From CAVQJU01 sp963755195 (lineage in GTDB: Bacteria; Acidobacteriota; Vicinamibacteria; Vicinamibacterales; CAVVIG01), in assembly GCA_963755195.1 (NCBI GenBank), contig CAVWIZ010000001.1, positions 248,001 through 312,000 of the forward strand: a stretch of 64,000 nt of DNA. Direction: 5' to 3'. A program made the translations under genes and the position numbers. Of this stretch, positions 42,102 through 50,660 are shown piece by piece. The notes below the pieces were generated by a model, which had not been told where the DNA came from, made no database searches, and saw nothing but the letters and a program-made list of their open reading frames with translations. Position 1 is the first letter of the stretch; each line of letters starts with the position of its first letter.

Positions 42102-43094
42102 CTACCGCCCTGCCCGCCTCCAACAGGCCGCGCGCCACAGCAGCAAGGGTACATCCGCGCGGCCGAGCGCCGGACGCCGTTCGAACAGCGCGAACCGTCC
42201 GCGCTCGACCCGCTCGAGAATCCGCGCGCCGCCGAGCCAGGTGAATCGCAGCTCGGCACGCAGGCGGCCGCGCACGCCATCGCACACGGCGCGGCCTTCT
42301 GCGAACCGCTCGCGTGTCATGCTGACACAACGTTCGAGGGCGCGACCCCACGATTCGGTAATCGTCCCACCCGCAAGGTCGGCTTCCCCCGCGCCGGCAG
42401 CCATCTGCACCTCGCGTGGAACGTAGAGCCGGCCGGCGCGCCAGTCGCGCCCGAAGTCCTGCCAGAAGTTCGTCAGCTGCAGCGCCGTGCACAGGGCATC
42501 TGACGAGCGGTCGAGCGCGGCGTCACGGTACCCGGCGATGCGCAGCACAAGGCGCCCGACCGGGTTGGCCGAGCGCCGGCAGTAGTCGAGCACGTCGGCC
42601 CACGAAGCGTACCGATTCGTCATGGTATCCTGACCGAACGCGCTGACGAGATCGTCGAACAGCGACAGCGGCAAATCGAGCGTCTGGATCGAATGCGCGA
42701 CCGCGGCGACGATCAGATCGCCACGTTCGTCACCTTCCTCACGTTCGTGACGGCCATCACGTTCATGACGTTCATGACGTTGATCACAGGGCCCGCCCGC
42801 CGCGGCCCGGGCACCGTCCGCGGTTCCGAGTGCCACATGAAGCCTGCGCTGCCACGCACCCAGCGCGGCTTGACGATCGGCTGGTGGCGCCGCGCCTTCG
42901 TCAGCCATGTCGTCGGCGACGCGGGCAAACGCGTACACCGCCGCCACGTGCGGCCGCATCGGCCGCGGCAGCAGGCGCGACGCGACCGGAAAGTTTTCGT
43001 AGTGCGATCGCGCCAGCGCCTCACATGCGGCGTAGGCTCGCGCGAGCGGCCCAGTCGACCCCGTCGAGGCCGTCGAGGCGGTCGAGTGAGGCAC
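42102..43094 (-). CDS. hpnC: Squalene synthase-like HpnC with nonamer-repeat insert
   Basis: Hydroxysqualene synthase of the HpnCDE pathway. It has YENFPVASRLLPRPMRPHVA, the first Asp-rich motif ARVADDMADEG, then LDLPLSLFDDLVSAFGQD, VLDYCRRSANPVGRLVLRI, LCTALQLTNFWQDFGRDWRA (second Asp-rich motif) and RLYVPREV. Between the first motif and LDLPLSLF lies a low-complexity run (QRHERHERDGRHEREE..) encoded by seven 9-bp units at 42723-42785, where relatives have a short loop. I chose GTG 43094, which sits at the predicted +1 of a TACAAT -10; an ATG at 43118 is possible. First gene of hpnC-hpnD-hpnE-thiI. Confidence 0.9.
   Translation of the reverse strand: MPHSTASTASTGSTGPLARAYAACEALARSHYENFPVASRLLPRPMRPHVAAVYAFARVADDMADEGAAPPADRQAALGAWQRRLHVALGTADGARAAAGGPCDQRHERHERDGRHEREEGDERGDLIVAAVAHSIQTLDLPLSLFDDLVSAFGQDTMTNRYASWADVLDYCRRSANPVGRLVLRIAGYRDAALDRSSDALCTALQLTNFWQDFGRDWRAGRLYVPREVQMAAGAGEADLAGGTITESWGRALERCVSMTRERFAEGRAVCDGVRGRLRAELRFTWLGGARILERVERGRFALFERRPALGRADVPLLLWRAACWRRAGR
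42723..42785. repeat. Seven 9-bp units inside hpnC
   Basis: Forward units run ACGTTCGTC, ACCTTCCTC, ACGTTCGTG, ACGGCCATC, ACGTTCATG, ACGTTCATG, ACGTTGATC. The 9-bp period keeps the reading frame. Confidence 0.85.
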
Positions 43095-43100
43095 GGGGGC

Positions 43101-43106
43101 ATTGTA
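43101..43106 (-). promoter_or_regulatory. -10 hexamer of the squalene operon
   Basis: TACAAT on the minus strand; six bases separate it from the hpnC GTG, so the mRNA is predicted leaderless. No clear -35. Confidence 0.5.
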
Positions 43107-43137
43107 CGATGACCTCACAGGAACTTTTGATCATGTC

Positions 43138-43644
43138 ATGCGCGACCTGATTGCCGCCGCGATCGCCTTCGCGCTGCTCGTGACGGCCGCCAGTCTCGGC
43201 ACGACGCTGCAGCTGTACCGACGGCGCCGGCGGCGCGCGCGTGACGGCGAGCGCGCCCTGGGCCGCACCATCGTCGCGGAAATTCCGGCCGAAGAAGACC
43301 TGGTCCTCTTTACGGAAGACGCGGAGCGGTTTCACTACGGCGAGCGTTTCATCGACAAGCGTCGCATTGCCGTCGTGCGGATTCTCATCAACGGCGTCCC
43401 GATCGCCGCATACGTCTCCGCGGCGGACGACCGGGGCACGAGCGTTCCCCCGGTAATGGAAATCATGGAAGACCGCCCCGAAGGCATCGCCCGGGATCGA
43501 TGGGATGTCGCGATCGAGTCCGGCGATGAGACGATGATCGTCGAGTGCGGGGCCATTCGAGAGCGCGTGTCGCAGGAGCTGGCACGGTCGGTGTTCGACG
43601 CGGTCAAGCGCGAACTCGAGCGCCAGGACGGCGGCCGGCGGTAG
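43138..43644 (+). CDS. Hypothetical membrane-anchored protein
   Basis: 168 residues, not recognised. An N-terminal membrane helix (MRDLIAAAIAFALLVTAASL, about 3-22) is followed by a basic cluster RRRRRRAR and a soluble domain with ILINGVPIAAYVSAADDRGT, then a long amphipathic C-terminal helix. Topology would place the domain in the cytoplasm. It is divergent from hpnC and convergent with the adenosyltransferase, so context gives no function. Confidence 0.6.
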   Translation: MRDLIAAAIAFALLVTAASLGTTLQLYRRRRRRARDGERALGRTIVAEIPAEEDLVLFTEDAERFHYGERFIDKRRIAVVRILINGVPIAAYVSAADDRGTSVPPVMEIMEDRPEGIARDRWDVAIESGDETMIVECGAIRERVSQELARSVFDAVKRELERQDGGRR

Positions 43645-43657
43645 CGGATGCCGGACG

Positions 43658-44206
43658 CTACCACTCCGTTTCGGCTGCGCCGGCGCGGTGATTCACGGCT
43701 CGCGCAAGCACGAACAACAGGTCGGAGAGCCGATTGACGTACCGCAACAACACGGCATCGACCGCCGGTTCGAGCGCCACCATGCGCCGCTCGGCGCGCC
43801 GGCATACCGCGCGGGCCACGTGCAGCGCGGCGCCCGCCGGACTCCCGCCCGCGAGAACAAAGCGCCGGAGCGGCGGCAGCTCGGCCTCGAGCCGATCGAT
43901 CACCTGCTCGAGCCTGACGACATCGTCGTCCGAGAGGACGGCTTTCGTCACGCGAGCGGCAAGCTTTTCACCGGGATCCGCGAGCTGCGCGCCGAGGGCG
44001 AAGAGGTCGCGCTGGAGGCGGATGAGCTCGATCTCGATTTCGGAGTCTATCGTCCCGAGGGGGCCGAACGCGCGCGCCAGGCCGAGGCAGGCGTTCAGCT
44101 CATCGACGTCGCCATACGCATCGACGCGCGCGTCGCTCTTCTGGACCCGAGTGCCGTCAAAGAGTGACGTTTCACCCGTGTCGCCCGTGCGTGTGTAGAT
44201 CTTCAA
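43658..44206 (-). CDS. Cob(I)alamin adenosyltransferase, PduO type
   Basis: Transfers the 5'-deoxyadenosyl group of ATP to cob(I)alamin. It has the N-terminal ATP-binding motif KIYTRTGDTGETSLFDGTR, SDARVDAYGDVDELNACLG, FVLAGGSPAGAALHVARAVCRR (with the RxxxR-type ATP contacts) and YVNRLSDLLFVLAR. About 182 residues. I chose the TTG at 44206 (AGAGGC upstream; protein begins at KIYTRTG). An ATG at 44245 would overlap the divergent mutY start. Confidence 0.9.
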   Translation of the reverse strand: MKIYTRTGDTGETSLFDGTRVQKSDARVDAYGDVDELNACLGLARAFGPLGTIDSEIEIELIRLQRDLFALGAQLADPGEKLAARVTKAVLSDDDVVRLEQVIDRLEAELPPLRRFVLAGGSPAGAALHVARAVCRRAERRMVALEPAVDAVLLRYVNRLSDLLFVLARAVNHRAGAAETEW

Positions 44207-44222
44207 AGCCTCTGGCCGACTG

Positions 44223-44231
44223 GAATTATAC
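44223..44231. promoter_or_regulatory. Symmetric divergent -10, adenosyltransferase/mutY
   Basis: GAATTATAC: minus-strand TATAAT (forward 44225-44230) faces the adenosyltransferase, and the plus strand gives TTATAC just 3 bp before the mutY ATG at 44235. Confidence 0.6.
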
Positions 44232-44234
44232 GAG

Positions 44235-44951
44235 ATGCCCGTCAAGTCTTCTCACGCCGTGAAATCGACGCGAGCCCGCAAACGGCTCCCCCTGCCGGAG
44301 TCGGCCGAGCGCCGGCGCTTCCGCCAGCGGCTTCTCACGTGGTACCGGCGGCACGGAAGGGATTTGCCGTGGCGAAAGACGGATGACCCGTATCACATTC
44401 TCGTGTCGGAAATCATGCTCCAGCAGACGCAAGTCGACCGCGTGTTGCCGAAGTACGCCGAATGGCTCGAGAAATACCCGTCCTTCGATGCGCTCGCCTC
44501 AGCTCCTGAACAGGAAGTCACCGACACCTGGTATCCGCTCGGTTACAACATCAGGCCAAAGCGGCTGCAGAGCATCGCGCGCGAAGCCGTGGCGCGGTAC
44601 GGCGGACAGCTTCCCGCCGACGAGGAGACGCTGCTCTCGTTCAAGGGCATCGGCGCATATACGGCTGGGGCCATCCGCAGCTTCGCGTTCGGCGAGCGCG
44701 CCGCCATCCTCGATACCAATGTCGCCCGCGTGCTGTTTCGCGTCTTCATCGGCAGGGGCGACCCGAAGAGTCACGCGATGAAGAAACATCTGTGGACCGT
44801 ATCGGCCGCACTCGTGCCCAGACGTCACGTGTTCGATTTCAACCAGGCGTTGATGGATTTTGGCGCCACGGTCTGCTCGGCGCGGCGTCCCGAGTGTCCG
44901 GCGTGCCCGATGGCGACAAGCTGCCGCTCCTTTCCCTTCACGCCCAGGTGA
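44235..44951 (+). CDS. mutY: A/G-specific adenine glycosylase MutY, catalytic domain only
   Basis: Removes adenine mispaired with 8-oxoguanine. It has the N-terminal RRHGRDLPWRKTDDPYHIL, catalytic Glu in SEIMLQQTQVDRV, hairpin motif FKGIGAYTAGAI, catalytic Asp in AILDTNVARVLFR and the [4Fe-4S] loop CSARRPECPACPMATSC. At 238 residues it lacks the C-terminal MutT-like 8-oxoG recognition domain of E. coli MutY. A separate NUDIX protein is encoded directly downstream (GTGA overlap), possibly substituting. Confidence 0.9.
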   Translation: MPVKSSHAVKSTRARKRLPLPESAERRRFRQRLLTWYRRHGRDLPWRKTDDPYHILVSEIMLQQTQVDRVLPKYAEWLEKYPSFDALASAPEQEVTDTWYPLGYNIRPKRLQSIAREAVARYGGQLPADEETLLSFKGIGAYTAGAIRSFAFGERAAILDTNVARVLFRVFIGRGDPKSHAMKKHLWTVSAALVPRRHVFDFNQALMDFGATVCSARRPECPACPMATSCRSFPFTPR

Positions 44952-45337
44952 CCACCATCATCGTCACGGCGGCTGTCGTCGAGCGCGACGGCCGGCTGCT
45001 CGTCACCAGACGGCCGCAGGGCGTCCACCTCTCGGGTTACTGGGAATTTCCCGGCGGCAAGTGCCATCCGGGTGAACCGCTCGAGACATGCCTCGCACGC
45101 GAGCTTCGCGAGGAACTGGCGGTTGACGCGACCATCGGCGCCGAGATCCTGACCACCACGCACGCGTATCCCGACCGTCGTATCGAGCTGCACTTCTTCG
45201 CGTGCGAGCTCGACGGTGAACCACAGCCGCAGCTCGGTCAGGAGATGAAATGGATCACGCGCGACGAGCTGCGCCAGCTGCGGCTTCCCCCCGCCGACGC
45301 CGAGCTCGTCGAGTTGCTGCTGCGGGACCCACGGTAA
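44948..45337 (+). CDS. MutT-type NUDIX (8-oxo-dGTP) hydrolase
   Basis: 129 residues: VTAAVVERDGRLLVTRRPQG, LSGYWEFPGGKCHPGEPLET, and the NUDIX box GGKCHPGEPLETCLARELRE, then ELAV. The layout (GxWEFPGGK) matches MutT/8-oxo-dGTP pyrophosphohydrolases. Translational overlap with mutY suggests a joint role in the oxidised-guanine repair system. Ends 3 bp before the convergent metY. Confidence 0.88.
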   Translation: MTTIIVTAAVVERDGRLLVTRRPQGVHLSGYWEFPGGKCHPGEPLETCLARELREELAVDATIGAEILTTTHAYPDRRIELHFFACELDGEPQPQLGQEMKWITRDELRQLRLPPADAELVELLLRDPR

Positions 45338-45340
45338 CCC

Positions 45341-46633
45341 CTACGCGGCCTTCAGCGCCTGCTCCAGATCGGCGAGAATGTCGTCGATGTGCTCGATGCC
45401 GACCGACAGCCGCACGTAGCCGTCGGTGACGCCCGTCTTCAGTTGCTCTTCGGGAGACAACTGGGAATGCGTCGTGCTGGCCGGATGGATGGCGAGCGAG
45501 CGCGAATCGCCGATGTTGGCGACGTGATAGAACATCTTCAGGCTGTCGATGAACGTCCGGCCGGCGTCGCGGCCGCCTTCCAGTTCGAAGCCGACCAGGC
45601 CGCCGTAGCCGCACTTCAAATAGGTATCGGCCCTCCGTTTTGTCTCCCCGGTCATCAAGCCCGGGAAGATGGTCTTTGTGACCTTCGGATGCGTGGACAA
45701 GTACTCCGCGACGATGATGGCGTTGCTGCAGTGCTGGTGCATGCGCAGCACCAGCGTCTCCAGGCCCTGGATGAACATGAAGGCGTTGAACGGCGACAGC
45801 GCCGCGCCGATGTCGCGCAGGAGCGTGACGCGCGCTTTGAGGATGTAGGCGATCGGGCCGAGCGATTTGACGGCCTGCGTCCACACCGCGCCGTGGTAGC
45901 TCGGATCGGGCGTGTTGAGCATGGGGAAGCGGTCGGCGTGCTTCTCCCAATCGAAATTGCCGCCGTCGACGATGATGCCGCCGATCGACGTGCCGTGTCC
46001 GCCGATATACTTCGTGAGCGAATGCACCGTCACGGCGGCGCCGTGCGCGATCGGCCGGCACAGCACGGGACAGGCGGTGTTGTCCATGATCAGCGGCACG
46101 CCGAGCTCGCGACCGATCGTGGCGACCTCGGCAATCGGGAACACGGCGAGTTTCGGATTGGGCAGCGTCTCACCGTAGTAGCAGCGCGTCCGCGCGTCGG
46201 TGGCGCGGCGGAAATCCTCGGGGTCGGCCGGATCGACGAATCGGCATTCGATGCCCATGGTGCTCATGGTGTTCTGGAACATGTTCCAGGTTCCGCCGTA
46301 GATGTCGGTCGAGGAGAGGAAATTGTCTCCGGCGTGGCAGATGTTCTGCACCGCAAACAGCGAGGCCGCTTGCCCGGACGCGACGCCCAGCGCGGCGACG
46401 CCGCCCTCGAGCGCGGCCACCCGCTCTTCGAGCACCGCCTGCGTCGGGTTCATGATGCGGGAGTAGATATTGCCCAGTTCCTTGAGCGCAAACAGGTTGC
46501 CGGCATGCTCCGTCGAGTTGAACTGATAGGACGTCGTCTGGTAGATCGGCACGGCCACCGCCGTGGTCGCGGGATCCGAGCGATAGCCCGCGTGCAGCGC
46601 GATGGTTTCCGGGTGCTGGCTCTGTGTCGGCAC
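45341..46633 (-). CDS. metY: O-acetylhomoserine sulfhydrylase/aminocarboxypropyltransferase
   Basis: PLP enzyme of the Cys/Met metabolism family, making homocysteine from O-acetylhomoserine and sulfide. The 430 residues show ETIALHAGYRSDPATTAVAV, PIYQTTSYQF, YSRIMNPTQAVLEERVAALE, LIMDNTACPVLCRPIAHGA and the PLP-lysine block VHSLTKYIGGHGTSIGGIIV. The C-terminus has DSRSLAIHPASTTHSQL. GTG start with AGGAAGG upstream. No S-box or other riboswitch was recognised in the 93 bp to ygfZ. Confidence 0.93.
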   Translation of the reverse strand: MPTQSQHPETIALHAGYRSDPATTAVAVPIYQTTSYQFNSTEHAGNLFALKELGNIYSRIMNPTQAVLEERVAALEGGVAALGVASGQAASLFAVQNICHAGDNFLSSTDIYGGTWNMFQNTMSTMGIECRFVDPADPEDFRRATDARTRCYYGETLPNPKLAVFPIAEVATIGRELGVPLIMDNTACPVLCRPIAHGAAVTVHSLTKYIGGHGTSIGGIIVDGGNFDWEKHADRFPMLNTPDPSYHGAVWTQAVKSLGPIAYILKARVTLLRDIGAALSPFNAFMFIQGLETLVLRMHQHCSNAIIVAEYLSTHPKVTKTIFPGLMTGETKRRADTYLKCGYGGLVGFELEGGRDAGRTFIDSLKMFYHVANIGDSRSLAIHPASTTHSQLSPEEQLKTGVTDGYVRLSVGIEHIDDILADLEQALKAA

Positions 46634-46726
46634 GGTTCGTCCTTCCTATGGACTGCTCAAACTGACGTCCATGGCAAGAATGTCACCGCGTGATGCAACC
46701 GCGGCGTTCGATTTTGCACGTACCCG

Positions 46727-47710
46727 TTACGGGAAAAACGGTAGCGGCGTCACGGTGGCGGGGACGCCCTCGATCGACACCGAGGTGCCTGGCGCGATGA
46801 AATCGCGCTGCAGGTAGGCGAGCGCAATCGCGCGCCCAAGCGCGGGAGAGCGCACGCTGCTGGTGATCGCGCCGGCGGCGCGGTCGGCGCTCTTGACGAT
46901 GGTTCCCCGTGCCGGCGGCGATTCACCGTCAAGCACGAGCCCGACGAGCTTCTTCGCCACGCGGCCGTGGCCTCGATGCAGCACGCGGATGATGATTTCC
47001 TGGCCGACGTAGCAGCCTTTCGTCATGCTGATCGCGCGCGACTCGATGCCGGCCTCGAGCGGGATGGTGTCTTCGTCCATATCGCGGTGAAACGCCGGCA
47101 CGCCCGCCTCGACGCGCAACACGTCGGCCGTTTCTTCGCCCGCCTCCTGCGCGCCGTCGGATGCCAGCCGTGCCTTGAGCCACTCTGAGCGCTCGCGCTC
47201 CACATACACGTCGAAGCCAGGTTCGCCGGTGTCGGTCACGCGGGTCACGATAGCCGGGCTCCCGTCGATGCGACCCCGCAGATTGCCGTGCTCGGGCAGC
47301 GCGGAAAGCGCAACGACCGGGGTTTCATCGAGCAGGGCGCCCACCATTCGCGCGGCATCCGGACCGACGACGGCGATTTGTGCGAACGTCTCGCTGACGT
47401 CGCCGAGCTGGACATCTTCAGAAAAGATGAATTGGTCGAGCTTGGCGAGCACCACGGCCGTCACGTCCCCAGCCAGATTCAACAGGATCACGTCGCCGAG
47501 CTCGTACACCCACAGGTCTGAAATCATGCGGCCCTGCGGCGTCAGATAGGCGGCATAGCAGCCCTCGCCGGTCTTCAGCGCCGGGATGTCGTTGGTGAGC
47601 AGGCCCTGCAGGTAGGACGCACGGTCGCGGCCGCTGACAACAATCCGTCCCCGAGCCGATCGATCGATGAAGGCCGCCCGATTTCGCGCGGCCTGATATG
47701 CTGACGTCAT
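46727..47710 (-). CDS. ygfZ: YgfZ/GcvT-like folate-binding protein
   Basis: Helps assemble or repair iron-sulfur clusters using folate. The 327 residues have FIDRSARGRIVVSGRDRASY, LQGLLTNDI, TPQGRMISDLWVYEL and the signature TKGCYVGQEIIIR with the conserved Cys. ATG 47710 overlaps the ATG of the divergent gene (CATG). Confidence 0.9.
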   Translation of the reverse strand: MTSAYQAARNRAAFIDRSARGRIVVSGRDRASYLQGLLTNDIPALKTGEGCYAAYLTPQGRMISDLWVYELGDVILLNLAGDVTAVVLAKLDQFIFSEDVQLGDVSETFAQIAVVGPDAARMVGALLDETPVVALSALPEHGNLRGRIDGSPAIVTRVTDTGEPGFDVYVERERSEWLKARLASDGAQEAGEETADVLRVEAGVPAFHRDMDEDTIPLEAGIESRAISMTKGCYVGQEIIIRVLHRGHGRVAKKLVGLVLDGESPPARGTIVKSADRAAGAITSSVRSPALGRAIALAYLQRDFIAPGTSVSIEGVPATVTPLPFFP

Positions 47711-47727
47711 GTCTCTTCGCCATTGTA
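47697..47727. promoter_or_regulatory. Overlapping divergent promoters at ygfZ/hydrolase start
   Basis: Plus-strand TATGCT (47697-47702) lies 6 bp before ATG 47709. Minus-strand TACAAT (forward 47722-47727) lies inside the first codons of the plus gene, with GAAGAG before ATG 47710. Each promoter lies in the other gene's 5' end. Confidence 0.5.
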
Positions 47728-49379
47728 GCTGCGCGGCGCTGGTCGCGCTGGCGGGCTGCGTGTCGATCGCTTCTGCCCAGCCTCCAGCGCGGCCGGCGCC
47801 CGCCACCGAGGCGGCGACGTCGAGTTTCGCGATTTTTCTGCGCGGCACGCAGGTCGGGCTCGAACGTGTTTCCCTGACTCGAACGGCGGAAGGGTGGACC
47901 ATCCTCAGCACCGGACGCGTGACGGCTCCGCTCGACGTCACAGCCAGGCGCCTCGAAGTCCGCTACTCGTCCGATTGGAAACCCCTGTCGTTCAGCCTCG
48001 ACTCGCTCGTTCGTGGTGAGTTCCAGAAGATCTACACGCTCGTCAACGGGACGACGGCATCGAACGAGATCACGCGGGGAACGCAGACCACCAAGAAGGC
48101 CGACCAGATTGAACCCGGCGCGCTCCTGCTCCCGGGCGGGTTTTTCAGCCCGTATGAGGCGCTGGCCGCTCAACTCCGGACGGCGGCCCCCGGTTCCACG
48201 CTGGCGGCGTACATGCTGCCGGACGTCTCGCTGACGCTGCGCGTCGGTGACTCGACGACCGAGCAGATTCAGACGACCGCGCGCATGATCACGGCCAGGC
48301 GGACACGGGTGTCGTCGGTCACACCCAACATGCCGCTCGAGCTGAACATCTGGACCGACGAAAACGGGCGCCTGCTCGAGCTCACCGTGCCGGCGCAAGA
48401 GCTCGACGTCGCGCGCACCGACGTCGCGTCGGTGTCGGCGCGGCACGTGGCCATCTCGCGGCCGAACGACGAGGCGGTCCGCATCCCGGCCAATGGATTC
48501 ACCCTCGCCGGCACGCTCTCCCGGCCCGTCACGCCGGCCGCCGGGCTGCTGCCGGCTGTGATTCTGACCCAGGGCTCCGGCCCGACCGATCGCGACTCGC
48601 TGCTCTTCGGCATCCCGATTCTCGGCCAGCTGGCTGACGCTCTCGCCGACGCCGGGTTTATCGTGCTGCGGTACGACAAGCGCGGCATCGGCCAAAGCGG
48701 CGGCCGGGTGGAAACGGCGTCGTTGACGGACTTCTCCGACGATCAGCGCGCGGCCGTCAGGTTTCTGTCAGCGCGCAAGGATGTGGATCAGAAGCGCGTG
48801 GCGGTCGTCGGCCACGGCGAGGGCGGCCTGGTGTCGCTGCTCTCGTCCGGCAAGGAGAAACGCATTGCCGCCGTCGTGCTCGTCGGGACCAACGGCGTGA
48901 CCGGCGCCGACCTCGTGCTCGCGCAGCAGCAGCGCGCGCTCAGCCGCTCGAATCTGTCGGACGCCGACAAGCAGTCGCGCATCGAGCTGCAGAAGAAGAT
49001 CAACGAGGCGGCGACGACCGGCAAGGGCCTCGAGGCCTTCACGCCCGCGGTCCGCCGCCAGATTGACAACCCGGAATTTCAGAGCGTGCTCGCCGCCGAT
49101 CCGGCCAAGCTGATTTCGAACGTCCGCCAGCCGATCCTCATCGTGCAGGGCGAGCTCGACACGCAGGTGGAGCCCTCGAACGCCGATCGACTCGAAGCGC
49201 TGGCGCGCGCCAGGAAACCCTCGGCACCCGTCAACGTCGTCAAGATTCCCGGGGTCAACCACCTGATGGTCCCGGCGACCACGGGCGAGGCGGACGAGTA
49301 CCCCACGCTGACCGACAAGCACATCAGCCCGGCCGTGTCGGCCGCTGTCGTGGAGTGGCTCAAGGGCACGCTGAAGTAG
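47709..49379 (+). CDS. Secreted alpha/beta-hydrolase-fold protein lacking the nucleophile
   Basis: 556 residues with signal peptide (MSLRHCSCAALVALAGCVSI, then ASAQ). Residues about 30-255 form an uncharacterised beta-rich domain; 256-556 is an alpha/beta hydrolase of the BAAT/dipeptidyl-peptidase-like group: ILTQGSGPTDRD, VLRYDKRGIGQSGG, VAVVGHGEGGLVSLL, QGELDTQVEPSNAD and IPGVNHLMVP. The nucleophile elbow of this family is GHSEGG; here residue 370 is Gly (codon GGC at 48816-48818). The acid and His are kept. It may be a binding protein, or the change could be a single-base error (AGC to GGC). Confidence 0.8.
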   Translation: MSLRHCSCAALVALAGCVSIASAQPPARPAPATEAATSSFAIFLRGTQVGLERVSLTRTAEGWTILSTGRVTAPLDVTARRLEVRYSSDWKPLSFSLDSLVRGEFQKIYTLVNGTTASNEITRGTQTTKKADQIEPGALLLPGGFFSPYEALAAQLRTAAPGSTLAAYMLPDVSLTLRVGDSTTEQIQTTARMITARRTRVSSVTPNMPLELNIWTDENGRLLELTVPAQELDVARTDVASVSARHVAISRPNDEAVRIPANGFTLAGTLSRPVTPAAGLLPAVILTQGSGPTDRDSLLFGIPILGQLADALADAGFIVLRYDKRGIGQSGGRVETASLTDFSDDQRAAVRFLSARKDVDQKRVAVVGHGEGGLVSLLSSGKEKRIAAVVLVGTNGVTGADLVLAQQQRALSRSNLSDADKQSRIELQKKINEAATTGKGLEAFTPAVRRQIDNPEFQSVLAADPAKLISNVRQPILIVQGELDTQVEPSNADRLEALARARKPSAPVNVVKIPGVNHLMVPATTGEADEYPTLTDKHISPAVSAAVVEWLKGTLK

Positions 49380-49390
49380 ACCGCTCGTGT

Positions 49391-50659
49391 CTATTCGTAC
49401 CGGAGCGCCTCGATGGGATCGAGACGCGAGGCCTTCACGGCGGGCAGAAAGCCCGCGATGAGGCCGACCACCATGAGAATCGACGAGCAGACGGCGACGA
49501 GTTGCGTGGTGAGCACGAGGTGGATGTCGGTGACTCGCCTCGTATCGTCGAGCAGCTCGGCCAGAAACGGCACGGGGCTCAGGAGCCACACGAGGCCGTA
49601 CGAGAGCGTAATGCCGATGAGGCCGCCCGCAAACGTCGTGGCCAGCCCCTCCAGCAGGAACTGCAGCAGAATCTCTCGCGAGCGTGCACCGAGCGCCTTC
49701 CGGACACCGATCTCCCGCGTGCGCTCCTGCACGTTGACGAACATGATGTTCATGATGCCGACGCCGCCAATCGCGAGCGTCACCACGCCGATGAACGTGA
49801 GGACGATCTTCAGGCCGTTGACGATCGGGCCGCTGATTTCCTTGGCCTTCTCGGATCCGAACAGGTTCAGGGCCCGTTCGTCCTTGGCGTTGTACCGATA
49901 GCGGTTGGCGAGGAATTCACGGACCTGCACGGTTGCCTGCCGTTCGAGCGACGGTGTCGCCGCCTGCCAGAGGAACGTGTTCACGTACTTGTTGTCCGTC
50001 AGCCCGCCCATCGTCGTCCACGGGATGAACACGCAATATTTGTCGGGACGGTTGTAGTTCGAGAGCTGGACCTTCTCTTCACCGACGCCGACAATCTCAA
50101 ACGGCTGGCCGCCGACGCGGATCGTTTCGCCGACGGGCGGAATCGTGCCGAACAGCTTGCGCTGCACCTCGACGCCGATAAACGCCACCCGGCGCCGAAG
50201 CCGCACGTCCTCTTCCTCGAGAAACCGTCCGCCCGGCTGCGGCTTCTCGCTCCGCATGCCGCCGTACGACGCGCTGACCGCCCTCACGAGGTGACTGGAC
50301 TGTTTGGCCCCGTAGACGACCGGAAACTCCTGCATGAATTCCGGGCTGACGTTCTTGATGAGCGGCATCTCGCCGATCGCCAGCACGTCGTCCACCGTCA
50401 CGCGGACGCGCTTGCCGGCGCGCTCTCCGCCGGCCTGCAGGCTCGTCTGGCCGGGAAAGACAATGACCGTGCCGTCCGAGTACGCGCCCGCGAAACCCTC
50501 GTCGATGGCGACGCGAAAGCCCTCGCCGTACGCCAGCAGCACGACGACCGAGATGATGCCCCACGAGATGCCGAGCATCGACAACGCCGCCCGAAACAGG
50601 TGGTGGTAGAGGCCGTAACACGCCTCGCGGACGACCTCGCGCAGCATGCCGATGCTCAT
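49391..50659 (-). CDS. MacB-type ABC transporter permease (second)
   Basis: 422-residue FtsX-family permease: N-terminal helix ALSMLGISWGIISVVVLLAY, a periplasmic MacB core domain (about 55-270), then three C-terminal helices with VGIMNIMFVNVQERTREIGV, RKALGARSREIL and AFLPAVKASRLDPIEALRYE-like ending. No ATPase domain, unlike E. coli MacB. ATG is 1 nt after the stop of the upstream permease. Probably exports a lipophilic or peptide substrate together with its upstream partners. Confidence 0.9.
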   Translation of the reverse strand: MSIGMLREVVREACYGLYHHLFRAALSMLGISWGIISVVVLLAYGEGFRVAIDEGFAGAYSDGTVIVFPGQTSLQAGGERAGKRVRVTVDDVLAIGEMPLIKNVSPEFMQEFPVVYGAKQSSHLVRAVSASYGGMRSEKPQPGGRFLEEEDVRLRRRVAFIGVEVQRKLFGTIPPVGETIRVGGQPFEIVGVGEEKVQLSNYNRPDKYCVFIPWTTMGGLTDNKYVNTFLWQAATPSLERQATVQVREFLANRYRYNAKDERALNLFGSEKAKEISGPIVNGLKIVLTFIGVVTLAIGGVGIMNIMFVNVQERTREIGVRKALGARSREILLQFLLEGLATTFAGGLIGITLSYGLVWLLSPVPFLAELLDDTRRVTDIHLVLTTQLVAVCSSILMVVGLIAGFLPAVKASRLDPIEALRYE

Positions 50660-50660
50660 C

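Noticed and set aside
45389..46693. 434-residue plus-strand open frame
   Set aside because: Mirror of metY.
46634..46726. Possible SAM riboswitch upstream of metY
   Set aside because: No conserved SAM-I/SAM-II core elements or terminator stem could be found in the short gap.
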